DNA of 64,000 bases from Actinobacteria bacterium HGW-Actinobacteria-5 (GTDB taxonomy: Bacteria > Actinomycetota > Actinomycetes > Propionibacteriales > Propionibacteriaceae): contig PHEV01000006.1 of NCBI GenBank assembly GCA_002843035.1, positions 1 to 64,000 of the forward strand, read 5' to 3'. Of the stretch, positions 55,758-64,000 are shown piece by piece (the first letter of the stretch is position 1; every line of letters starts with the position of its first letter). A model generated the notes under the pieces. That model was given only the letters and a program-made list of their open reading frames with translations. It made no database searches and was not told where the DNA came from. Both the position numbers and the translations under genes were made by a program.

Positions 55758-56249
55758 TCAGTTGTCCGTGGATGTGCCCACCAGCGGCGGCTCGCTCGAC
55801 CACGGGAAGGAGATCCAGTCCGAGGTGCGCCTCCACACGTAGTCGCACTTCACCACCGATTGCGGCTTCTCGTAGAGCACGGCCGTCCGCGTCTCCGCGA
55901 CGTGCGCGGCACAGAAGTCGCGGACCATTCGCAGGGTCTCGCCGGTATCCGCGACGTCGTCAACGATCAGCACGGTCTTGGCCGACAGGTCCACCGCGGC
56001 GGGCACCGGCGGCAGCAGGACGGGCAGCGCCAGCCGGGTGTCGACCCCGGTGTAGAACTCCACGTTGATGATGTGCAGGTTCTTGATGCCCATCGCGTAG
56101 CTCATGGTGCCGGCGGGCAGCATGCCGCCCCGGGTGATCGACAGGATCAGGTCGGGCCGGAAGCCCGAGTCCACCACCGTCTGGGCCAGCTCCCGGGCCG
56201 CCTTGCCGAACGTTTCCCAGGTGAGTACCTCGCGGACCGGTTCGCTCAT
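55758..56249 (-). CDS. Phosphoribosyltransferase (Gpt/Hpt-like)
   Basis: PDLILSITRGGMLPAGTMSYAMG, TVLIVDDVADTGETLRMV. Confidence 0.88.
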   Translation of the reverse strand: MSEPVREVLTWETFGKAARELAQTVVDSGFRPDLILSITRGGMLPAGTMSYAMGIKNLHIINVEFYTGVDTRLALPVLLPPVPAAVDLSAKTVLIVDDVADTGETLRMVRDFCAAHVAETRTAVLYEKPQSVVKCDYVWRRTSDWISFPWSSEPPLVGTSTDN

Positions 56250-56382
56250 GCGCACATCTTTCCAGACCGATCGGCCCGTCTCGACCCTTCGACAGGCTGC
56301 GACCAGGTCGAGCTCGACCAGCGAGAACGAAACCGGCCCTTTCGGGGTCGGTGACGGCCGGGACAGTGTTGAATAGGTCGTC

Positions 56383-56664
56383 ATGATCGCGGTGGTCATG
56401 ACCGTGCGCGGACGCGTCCAGGGCGTCGGCTTCCGCTGGTGGGCGATGGGCGAGGCCCGCTATCTCGGCCTGTCCGGCTACGCAGAGAACCAGTCGGACG
56501 GCTCGGTCGTGATCCGCGCCCAGGGCGACGCGGAGGCGGTGGGAAAGATGATCCGCCTGGTCTCGGAGTTCCCCTCGACCACCGCCCGTCCGGGATCCGT
56601 GGACGACTTCGACCTCAACTGGGTGGATGTCATCCCTGGCGCGCGGGCGTTCGGCTACCGCTGA
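56383..56664 (+). CDS. acyP: Acylphosphatase
   Basis: VRGRVQGVGFRWWAMGEARYLGLSGYAENQSDGSVVIRAQGD. Confidence 0.92.
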   Translation: MIAVVMTVRGRVQGVGFRWWAMGEARYLGLSGYAENQSDGSVVIRAQGDAEAVGKMIRLVSEFPSTTARPGSVDDFDLNWVDVIPGARAFGYR

Positions 56665-57689
56665 ACCCCGCCCACCATCCCGAGGACGGCCACCACGAAC
56701 GGCGTCACGCTGAGGCCCGCCAGCACCACGTTCACCCAGAAGTGGTCGCGCAGCACGGCGAAGAACTCCCGGATCACCGCGCTCGGCCAGTAGTACGGCG
56801 CCGTCGGGGCACCGACGCTGTAGCCGGCCAGGCCGTGCCTGCGCATCAACAGCGCGGCCCGGAACGCATGGAAGTCGCTGGTCACGACGGCGATCGGCCC
56901 GGTGATCCCGCGGGACGCGAGGAGCGCTGCGGTGTTGCCCAGGTTCTCGTCGGTGTTCGTGGACTCGTTCTCCACCAGCACCACCTCGGGTGGCACCCCG
57001 TCCTCGATCAGATAGGCGGCCATGGCGTCGGCCTCGGCCACCGGTTCGTCGGGTCCACGGCCACCGGAGGTGACCAGCACGCGGGCCGGCGTCCCGTGTT
57101 CCGCGAGCCGTTCGAACACCTGCCGTCCCCGCTGCAACCGGGACGCGAGCAGCGGCGGCACGCGTCCGTCGATCAGCCCGGAGCCGAGCACCACGACCGC
57201 CTCCACCGACCCGCCGCGCCGTGCCATCACCGCGGGGTAGAGGCTGCCGTAGAGCAGGAAGGAGGTGAAGGCGAAGCCCAGGTATGCGGCCGGGAGCCCC
57301 AGCAGCAGCAGCCAGGTGAACAGCCCAACGGAGTCGGTGTACACCACCGCGACGGCCAGGCCGCAGTAGGCCAGCAGCGCGAGGCCGGCCACGATGCCCA
57401 GCAGGCGGGACAGCGCGAACCCCTCCCGGCGCACCACTGTCACGCCGGCCGCGATCAGGAACGCGGCGAACCCGACCACCGTGGCCAGACCCAGCCCGAT
57501 CAGGACGAGCAGCACGATCGCTCCGGCGAGCGGGTCGAGGCTGGACGCCCAGCCGGTGAGCCCGCCGGCGACGACGAGCACCAGCCAGAACAGGGCGAAC
57601 AGCAGGTAGAGCCCGGTGCGGACCTTGCGTGGGTCGAGCCAGAAGCTGACCAGGAAGACCGCGACCGGCAGCAGGGCGGTCACCGGCAC
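56655..57689 (-). CDS. YdcF/DUF218 family membrane protein
   Basis: EAVVVLGSGLIDGRVPPLLASRLQRG, VLVTSGGRGPDEPVAEADAMAAYLIEDGVPPEVVLVENESTNTDENL. Confidence 0.9.
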   Translation of the reverse strand: MPVTALLPVAVFLVSFWLDPRKVRTGLYLLFALFWLVLVVAGGLTGWASSLDPLAGAIVLLVLIGLGLATVVGFAAFLIAAGVTVVRREGFALSRLLGIVAGLALLAYCGLAVAVVYTDSVGLFTWLLLLGLPAAYLGFAFTSFLLYGSLYPAVMARRGGSVEAVVVLGSGLIDGRVPPLLASRLQRGRQVFERLAEHGTPARVLVTSGGRGPDEPVAEADAMAAYLIEDGVPPEVVLVENESTNTDENLGNTAALLASRGITGPIAVVTSDFHAFRAALLMRRHGLAGYSVGAPTAPYYWPSAVIREFFAVLRDHFWVNVVLAGLSVTPFVVAVLGMVGGVQR

Positions 57690-57702
57690 GACGCGTCCCG
57701 GT

Positions 57703-57867
57703 TCACTGCCCGACGGTGGTGTCGTTGAACGGCATGAACGGCGCGACAGCGGGGAAGACCCAGACGAACAAGACGGCGACCACGGCGAGCACCAGCACCG
57801 CCGCTTCGACCACCTTCAGCGCCGTCGGCCCCGGCAGCAGCCGCCAGATCAGCCCGTAGAACGACAT
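57703..57867 (-). CDS. 54-aa membrane protein adjacent to the sortase
   Basis: MSFYGLIWRLLPGPTALKVVEAAVLVLAVVAVLFVWVFPAVAPFMPFNDTTVGQ; below the ORF-track size cut-off; one TM segment; start abuts the sortase stop. Confidence 0.75.
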   Translation of the reverse strand: MSFYGLIWRLLPGPTALKVVEAAVLVLAVVAVLFVWVFPAVAPFMPFNDTTVGQ

Positions 57868-58529
57868 CAGGACACCTCCAGCACGCCGGCGGGGACGCCC
57901 TGGTCGTGCGGGTAGCTGGCGTCCAGGGTGGCGTGCACGACGAAGCGCTCGCGGGCACTGAACTCGGGATGGCAGCTGGTCATCGTCAGCACCGCCTCGG
58001 TGGGCTCGGCATCAGGCTGGTTCGGCACCGGCAGGAGCACAGAGACCTGCGTGGGCGGCACGATCTCGTGGCCGCTGACCCGGTACACGTACCAGGTCGA
58101 CTTCGTCTCCACCAGCACGACGTCGCCCTTCTCGAGGGTGGCGATCTGGTTGAACGGCTTGCCGTAGGTGGTGCGATGCCCGGCCATGGCCAGGTTGCCG
58201 ACCTCACCCGGCATCGCGGTGTTGGTGTAGTGGCCGATCCCCCGCTGCAGGATGTCCCTGGTGGTGCCCTCGTAGAGCGGACGGGCGAACCTCGCCCCGA
58301 ACCGGGGGATGCGCACGATCGCGAACGCGTCCCCGAGCTTCACGTGCTTCGGCTGCACCCATTCCGGGCTGTCGAAGTCCGCCTGCAGGGCGTCCACCAC
58401 CTGCGCGGCATCGGCGTCGGAGACGACGTCGGTCCACCACAGCTGCCAGCCGACGAACAGCAGCAGCACCACGCCGACGGTGACCAGGAGCTCGCCGAGC
58501 AGGCCGGCAACACCACGGACGAACCGCAT
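57867..58529 (-). CDS. Class E sortase
   Basis: AMAGHRTTYGKPFNQIATLEKGD, LTMTSCHPEFSARERFVVHA catalytic Cys/Arg region, N-terminal TM. Confidence 0.9.
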   Translation of the reverse strand: MRFVRGVAGLLGELLVTVGVVLLLFVGWQLWWTDVVSDADAAQVVDALQADFDSPEWVQPKHVKLGDAFAIVRIPRFGARFARPLYEGTTRDILQRGIGHYTNTAMPGEVGNLAMAGHRTTYGKPFNQIATLEKGDVVLVETKSTWYVYRVSGHEIVPPTQVSVLLPVPNQPDAEPTEAVLTMTSCHPEFSARERFVVHATLDASYPHDQGVPAGVLEVS

Positions 58530-58812
58530 CCCGCCTCCCCATCTGGCCCGGTCCCGGCGCCTTGCCGGCGCGGCCAAGGCTACCCGTCGGGACCGTCCCA
58601 CCGGTGTCCCCCGGCCGGCTGACCGCGGACCGGCCCCCGGGTCGCCACCGCCATCGCGACCCGTCCTCCCCGCACCCGGGCTGCCCGCCCGACCCCGGCC
58701 GCAGCGACGCTCGGCGATCGGCCCACGACCTCGTCAAGAGGCTGCCGGGAGTCATAGGGTTCCCACAGGAAACTGCCAGCAGTTCCTCACCCGGTACTGA
58801 GAGAGTCGATGC

Positions 58813-59553
58813 ATGGCCATCACTGCGCGAAGCGGACAGGAAGCCCTCACCCGCCCCGACGGCACGGCGATCCGGGTGCTCACCGTGGACGACGAGACCA
58901 GCCTCACCGAACTGCTCAGCATGGCGCTGCGCTACGAGGGCTGGGAGGTGTCGACGGCCGCATCGGGCCTGGCCGCGGTGAAGACCGCCCGTGAGGTGCG
59001 CCCGGACGCGATCGTGCTGGACATGATGCTGCCCGACTTCGACGGCCTGGAGGTGATGCGCCGCATCCGTGCCGAGCAGCCGGACGTACCGGTGATCTTC
59101 CTCACCGCGAGGGACGCCCTCGACGACCGGATCGGCGGGTTGACCGCTGGCGGCGACGACTACGTGACCAAGCCGTTCAGCCTGGAGGAACTGGTGGCCC
59201 GGCTGCGCGCACTGCTGCGCCGCTCCGGTGCGACCACGCTGCGCAACGAGTCACAGCTCGTGGTCGGCGACCTCACCCTCGACGAGGACAGCCACGAGGT
59301 GTCCCGGGCCGGTGAGCTGATCAACCTGACCGCGACGGAGTTCGAACTGCTGCGCTACCTGATGCGCAACCCTCGCCGGGTACTGAGCAAGGCCCAGATC
59401 CTCGACCGGGTCTGGAACTACGACTTCGGCGGCCAGGCCAACGTCGTGGAGCTCTACATCTCCTACCTGCGCAAGAAGATCGACGCGGGCCGCGCCCCGA
59501 TGATCCACACCATGCGCGGGGCTGGGTACGTCCTCAAACCCGCCACCGAATGA
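58813..59553 (+). CDS. OmpR-family response regulator
   Basis: RVLTVDDETSLTELL, AIVLDMMLPDFDGLEVM, winged helix ATEFELLRYLMRNPRRVLSKAQILDRVWNYDF. Confidence 0.95.
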   Translation: MAITARSGQEALTRPDGTAIRVLTVDDETSLTELLSMALRYEGWEVSTAASGLAAVKTAREVRPDAIVLDMMLPDFDGLEVMRRIRAEQPDVPVIFLTARDALDDRIGGLTAGGDDYVTKPFSLEELVARLRALLRRSGATTLRNESQLVVGDLTLDEDSHEVSRAGELINLTATEFELLRYLMRNPRRVLSKAQILDRVWNYDFGGQANVVELYISYLRKKIDAGRAPMIHTMRGAGYVLKPATE

Positions 59554-61058
59554 CCCTTCCGACCACGCCCCCGGCGCCGGCCCCGGCTCCGACGCCGATG
59601 GGAAAGGGGACGCTGAGCCGGCAGTTGGTGCTGCGCACGACCGCCCTGGTGGCCCTGGTCACCGTGGCGCTGAGCATGTTCACCGCGCTGGCCAGCTTCC
59701 AGATCCTGCAGCAGCAGCTGGACAGCCGGCTCGAGTCGGCGATCGAGCGTCCCGCGTTCCGGTCGCGGCCGGGCAGCACCGGAACCAACACCGGCACTGA
59801 CGAGCAGACCTCGCCCGGCGACCCCGGCGGTTCAGGGCTGATCCGGGTCGACGCCACCCTCGGCCAGGACGCCGCCGGCAACCTGGTCGTGACGCTGTAC
59901 CGGGATCCGACCCGTCCGGACAGCATCAGCCGGGCCACCGTTGTCCAGCTGCTCGCCGCCGTGGCGAACCGGGTGAACGCTGCGCCGTTCACGGTGCGGG
60001 TGAACGGCGGCGGCCTCTACCGCGTCCAGGTGCGCACCGACGCGAACTCCGTGACCACCATGGTCGGGCTGCCCTACAGCGAGGTGACCTCGCCGATGAC
60101 CAGCCAGCTGGTCATGGCCGGGCTGCTCACCATCGGCGCCGTCGTCTTGTCCTACGTCGCGGCCCGGCGGGTCGTGGAGACCAGCCTGCGTCCGCTGACC
60201 CGGCTGGCCGCGACCGCCAACCAGGTGTCGAACCTGCCGCTGGAGAGCGGCGAGGGGCTGGTACCGATCCGGGTAGCCCCCCAGGACGCCAACCCCGCCT
60301 CCGAGGTCGGCCAGGTGGGACTGGCGTTCAACCACATGCTCGACAACGTCGAGAACGCACTGGCCGTGCGTCACCGCAGCGAGACGAAGGTGCGCCAGTT
60401 CGTGGCGGACGCGTCCCACGAACTGCGCAACCCGCTGGCCTCCATCCGCGGCTACGCCGAGCTGACCCGCCGTGGCAGCGAGGAGCTGCCCGAGGACGCC
60501 GCCCACGCGCTCGGCCGGATCGAGGCGGAGTCGGAGCGGATGTCGGCGCTGGTCCAGGACCTGCTCCTGCTTGCCCGCCTGGACTCCGAGCCCACCCTCG
60601 ACCTGCAACCCACGGACGTCACCGAGCTCGTCCTGAACGCGGTCAGCGATGCCCGTGCGGCCAGCTCCGAGCGCACCTGGGGTCTGGACCTGCCGGAGGA
60701 CCCGGTCACGGCGCGGGCGGACGCACACCGCCTGCACCAGGTGGTGGCGAACCTGCTGGCCAACGCCCGCACCCACACCCCTCCGGGCACGCGGGTGGAG
60801 ACCACGTTGCGGGCGGAGGGCGGCTGGGCGGTGATCTCGGTCACCGACAACGGCCCCGGCGTGCCCGAGGAGATCCGCGATTCGGTGTTCGAACGGTTCA
60901 CCAGGGCGGACTCGAGTCGCGTCCGTCAGGCCGGGGGCTCGTCCACCGGGCTCGGGCTGGCCATCGTGTCCGCCGTGGTGAACGCCCACGGAGGCCAGGT
61001 GCTCCTCGACAGCGCGCCCGGTCACACCACGTTCTCGATCCGGATTCCCCTCGCCTGA
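59550..61058 (+). CDS. Sensor histidine kinase
   Basis: Two TM segments; FVADASHELRNPLASIRGYAEL, ITVTDNGPGVPE-like N box, GLGLAIVSAVVNAHGG. Confidence 0.95.
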   Translation: MTLPTTPPAPAPAPTPMGKGTLSRQLVLRTTALVALVTVALSMFTALASFQILQQQLDSRLESAIERPAFRSRPGSTGTNTGTDEQTSPGDPGGSGLIRVDATLGQDAAGNLVVTLYRDPTRPDSISRATVVQLLAAVANRVNAAPFTVRVNGGGLYRVQVRTDANSVTTMVGLPYSEVTSPMTSQLVMAGLLTIGAVVLSYVAARRVVETSLRPLTRLAATANQVSNLPLESGEGLVPIRVAPQDANPASEVGQVGLAFNHMLDNVENALAVRHRSETKVRQFVADASHELRNPLASIRGYAELTRRGSEELPEDAAHALGRIEAESERMSALVQDLLLLARLDSEPTLDLQPTDVTELVLNAVSDARAASSERTWGLDLPEDPVTARADAHRLHQVVANLLANARTHTPPGTRVETTLRAEGGWAVISVTDNGPGVPEEIRDSVFERFTRADSSRVRQAGGSSTGLGLAIVSAVVNAHGGQVLLDSAPGHTTFSIRIPLA

Positions 61059-61062
61059 GCCC

Positions 61063-61141
61063 GGACCGAGTTGGGGACGGTTCCGAACTCGGTCCACGTC
61101 CCGAAGGTGGACCGAGTTCGGAACCGTCCCCAACTCGGTCC
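61063..61141. repeat. GGGGACGGTTC-core repeat, family B, locus 5 (units 61063-61095 and 61109-61141); 35-bp perfect inverted repeat
   Basis: 61063-61097 GGACCGAGTTGGGGACGGTTCCGAACTCGGTCCAC is the exact reverse complement of 61107-61141, 9-nt spacer. Confidence 0.95.
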
Positions 61142-61216
61142 GCACGGTGAACAGGTCACACGAGGCACACAGGAGTGACCGATGGGCCGCCCAGCACGGT
61201 GGCGTTCCATGAACGC

Positions 61217-63319
61217 ATGACGTTGATCGAGACCGAGTCGCCGGCCACAACGGGCGGACCCGCGGACGCACGACCGGTGCGCCACTACTTCAGCTACGTC
61301 GCCGACCGCCCGGACTGGGTGGTGCGGGGCTCTGTGATCGCCCTGCTGGTCGCGACGGCCTTCCTCTACATCTGGGGCCTGTCGGCCTCCGGGTACGCCA
61401 ACTCCTTCTACTCGGCGGCCGCGCAAGCCGGGTCGACCAACCTCGAGGCCTGGTTCTTCGGTTCGCTGGACGGCGGGAACAGCATCACCGTCGACAAGCC
61501 GCCGGCCGCGATCTGGCTGATGGCGCTGTCGGTGCGCCTGTTCGGGCTGAGCTCGTGGAGCATCCTTGTGCCCGAGGCGCTGCTCGGTGTGGCCAGCGTC
61601 GGCGTCCTGTACGCCACCGTGCGACGCAGCCTGCTGTCCTGGCGCAACGCCCCGGGCAGCACCCACCCGTTGACCGCACGCAACGTGCACTGGGCGGCCC
61701 TGGTCGGTGCCGCCGTGTTTGCCCTCACCCCGGTAGCGACGCTGATGTTCCGGTTCAACAATCCCGACGCCCTGTTGGTCTTCACGATGGTGGTGGCGAG
61801 CTACTTCACCGTCCGCGCGTCGGAGACCGCCTCCCGCGGCTGGCTCGCGCTGGCCGGCGTCGCGATCGGGCTGGGCTTCCTGACCAAGATGCTGCAGGCG
61901 TTCCTGGTGCTGCCCGCACTGGTCGTGGCCTACTGGATCGCAGCCCCCGCGTCCTGGAAGAAGCGGCTGCTCGACCTGTTCATCGCGTTCGTGACGATGG
62001 TGGCGTCCTTCGGCTGGTACGTGGCCGTCGTCGAGCTGACCCCCGCGTCCCTGCGGCCCTACATCGGCGGCTCGCAGACCAACTCGCTGCTCGAACTGAT
62101 CATCAGCTACAACGGCCTCGGCCGGATCACCGGGTCCGAGGTCGGCTCGGTGGGCGGTGGCGGAGGCCGAGGCGGGAACTGGGGATCCACCGGCATCCTG
62201 CGCATGTTCGAGGGTGTCTCGGGCGGCATGGTCTCCTGGCTGATCCCTGCCGCGCTGGTGCTCTCGCTCGGCGCGCTCGGCTACGCGTTCGCGCACCGCA
62301 GGCTCGCGCCCTCCGCGGACGGGGAAGGACGCCGGTTGCAGACCCCCAGCCAGGCACTCGCCGCAGGCGTGGTGATCTGGCTCGGCTGGCTCGTCGTCAC
62401 CACGCTCACCTTCAGCTTCATGGCCGGCATCTACCACGACTACTACACGATCGCGCTCGCTCCGGCGATCGGCGGGGCGGTCGCGCTCGGCGGCGCTTCG
62501 CTGTGGGCCCACCGCGGCAGGCTGGCCGCGCGGCTGCTGCTGGCTGCGACCAGCGTGGGCACCGGCACGTGGGCCCTGGTGCTCCTTCAGCAGGCCGGTT
62601 CCTGGTACACGGTCCTCGGCTGGTCGGTGTTCGGCGTCTCCGTCGCGGCCGGTCTCGCCCTGATGTGGGCCGACCAGCTGCCGAGGACGCTCGCGTCCAC
62701 CGCTCTCGCCGCTGCGGTCGTGGCCGCGCTGGCCGGTCCCTACGCCTACTCGATCAACACCGCTGCCACCGCGCACACCGGCTCGATCGTGACCGCCGGC
62801 CCGGTGTCCAGCTTCGGCGGCGGCGGTGGCCCCGGTGACGGGGGTGGCTTCGGCGGACGCGACGGACGCCCGGGCGGCGGACAACCCCCGGGCCAGGCGC
62901 AGGCACAGACGTCGATTGGTACGACGAGCCCCGGCCAGAGCCGCGGCGGCGGCATGGGCGGCCTGCTGAACGGCGCGTCCACCTCCTCCGAGCTGGTCGC
63001 CCTGCTCGAGACGAACGCCTCGCCCTACACCTGGGTGGCAGCGACCGTCGGCTCCCAGAACGCGGCGAGCTACCAGCTGGCCACCGGCGACCCGGTGATG
63101 GCGATCGGCGGCTTCAACGGCTCCGACCCGTCCCCGACCCTCGCGGAGTTCCAGCAGGACGTGGCACAGGGGAGGATCCACTACTTCATCGCGAACAGCA
63201 TCGGCGCATCGAACGGTGGCTCGGACGTCTCCAGTCAGATCACCGAGTGGGTGGAGCAGAACTACACGGCGACGACCGTCGGCGACGCGACCGTCTACGA
63301 CCTGACCGCGGCGAAGTGA
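61217..63319 (+). CDS. PMT/ArnT-like membrane glycosyltransferase (GT39-like) with Gly-rich C-terminal region
   Basis: SGYANSFYSAAAQAGSTNLEAWFFGSLDGGNSITVDKPPAAIWLMALSVRLFG, many TM segments. Confidence 0.88.
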   Translation: MTLIETESPATTGGPADARPVRHYFSYVADRPDWVVRGSVIALLVATAFLYIWGLSASGYANSFYSAAAQAGSTNLEAWFFGSLDGGNSITVDKPPAAIWLMALSVRLFGLSSWSILVPEALLGVASVGVLYATVRRSLLSWRNAPGSTHPLTARNVHWAALVGAAVFALTPVATLMFRFNNPDALLVFTMVVASYFTVRASETASRGWLALAGVAIGLGFLTKMLQAFLVLPALVVAYWIAAPASWKKRLLDLFIAFVTMVASFGWYVAVVELTPASLRPYIGGSQTNSLLELIISYNGLGRITGSEVGSVGGGGGRGGNWGSTGILRMFEGVSGGMVSWLIPAALVLSLGALGYAFAHRRLAPSADGEGRRLQTPSQALAAGVVIWLGWLVVTTLTFSFMAGIYHDYYTIALAPAIGGAVALGGASLWAHRGRLAARLLLAATSVGTGTWALVLLQQAGSWYTVLGWSVFGVSVAAGLALMWADQLPRTLASTALAAAVVAALAGPYAYSINTAATAHTGSIVTAGPVSSFGGGGGPGDGGGFGGRDGRPGGGQPPGQAQAQTSIGTTSPGQSRGGGMGGLLNGASTSSELVALLETNASPYTWVAATVGSQNAASYQLATGDPVMAIGGFNGSDPSPTLAEFQQDVAQGRIHYFIANSIGASNGGSDVSSQITEWVEQNYTATTVGDATVYDLTAAK

Positions 63320-63329
63320 GGTGGCAGCG

Positions 63330-64000
63330 ATGAGCGCGCTTCCCGTCCCGGGCGCCGAGGTCCGGCCGTCCGTCCGTACCGCCCTGGTCGACGTGGTGGT
63401 CCCGGTCTACAACGAGGTCGACGATCTGGCCGCGTCGGTGCAGAGGCTGGAGGAGTACCTCGCCGGCAATTTCCCGTACGACTACCGGGTGGTGATCGCG
63501 GACAACGCGTCCACCGATGGCACCTGGCCGGTTGCGCAGCGGCTGGCCGCCCGCAACAGCCACGTCTGGGCTGTGCACCTGGACGCCAAGGGCCGCGGCC
63601 GGGCCTTGCGGCAGACCTGGCTCGCCTCCGACGCGGACGTGGTCGCCTACATGGACGTGGACCTGTCCACCGACCTCAAGGCGCTGCTCCCGCTGGTCGC
63701 GCCGCTGGTGTCGGGGCACTCCGACCTGGCGATCGGATCGCGGCTCGCCCGGGGCTCGCGGGTGACCCGCGGGCCGAAGCGGGAGTTCATCTCGCGCAGC
63801 TACAACCTGATCCTGCGGACGGCGCTCGGCGTGACCTTCTCCGACGCCCAGTGCGGGTTCAAGGCCGTCCGCAGCGACGTCGCGCAGCGGCTGCTGCCGC
63901 TGGTCGAGGACAACAACTGGTTCTTCGACACCGAACTGCTGGTGCTCGCACAACGGGCCGGGCTGCGGATCCACGAGGTACCGGTGGACTGGGTCGACGA
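63330..64000 (+). CDS. Family 2 glycosyltransferase (dolichyl-phosphate-mannose-synthase-like), partial
   Basis: VDVVVPVYNEVDDLAASVQRL, IADNASTDGTWPVAQ, AYMDVDLSTDLKALLPLV, SDAQCGFKAVR; runs off the window end. Confidence 0.88.
   Translation, partial: MSALPVPGAEVRPSVRTALVDVVVPVYNEVDDLAASVQRLEEYLAGNFPYDYRVVIADNASTDGTWPVAQRLAARNSHVWAVHLDAKGRGRALRQTWLASDADVVAYMDVDLSTDLKALLPLVAPLVSGHSDLAIGSRLARGSRVTRGPKREFISRSYNLILRTALGVTFSDAQCGFKAVRSDVAQRLLPLVEDNNWFFDTELLVLAQRAGLRIHEVPVDWVD

Overview
The window is high-GC DNA, most likely from an actinomycete, judged by HspR/HAIR heat-shock control, a class E sortase and codon bias. It is densely packed chromosomal sequence. No rRNA, tRNA, CRISPR array, prophage or transposase was recognised. 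Main blocks, left to right: purB (partial)/purD; an 8-gene operon with a peptide/oligosaccharide-type ABC importer, ROK regulator, GH4 and BadF-type kinase; a GH81 / HlyD-like / processive GT2 operon resembling beta-glucan (curdlan-like) synthesis; purA; a GH94 phosphorylase with a CebR-like operator; fba; SpoU methyltransferase, DedA, Sir2, LemA, pyrE, clpB; a TetR/MFS pair; ctaA; three GT87 genes and a DUF4185-like gene; dnaK-grpE-dnaJ-hspR with HAIR boxes; proline dehydrogenase, metB, CBS, YbaK; an M4 protease fused to a probable emfourin inhibitor; a frameshifted DMT transporter; a metallophosphoesterase; a class E sortase with a conserved-looking 54-aa partner; a two-component system; and a PMT-like glycosyltransferase plus GT2. 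The most unusual non-coding signal is a dispersed palindromic repeat: 12 units at 5 intergenic loci. Each unit is a hairpin whose arms vary, with some compensatory changes, around a constant GGGGACGGTTC loop core. Four of the five loci start 3-6 nt after a stop codon, and one appears to have removed the stop codon of a DUF1992 gene. All product names come from reading the translations; no database search was run.
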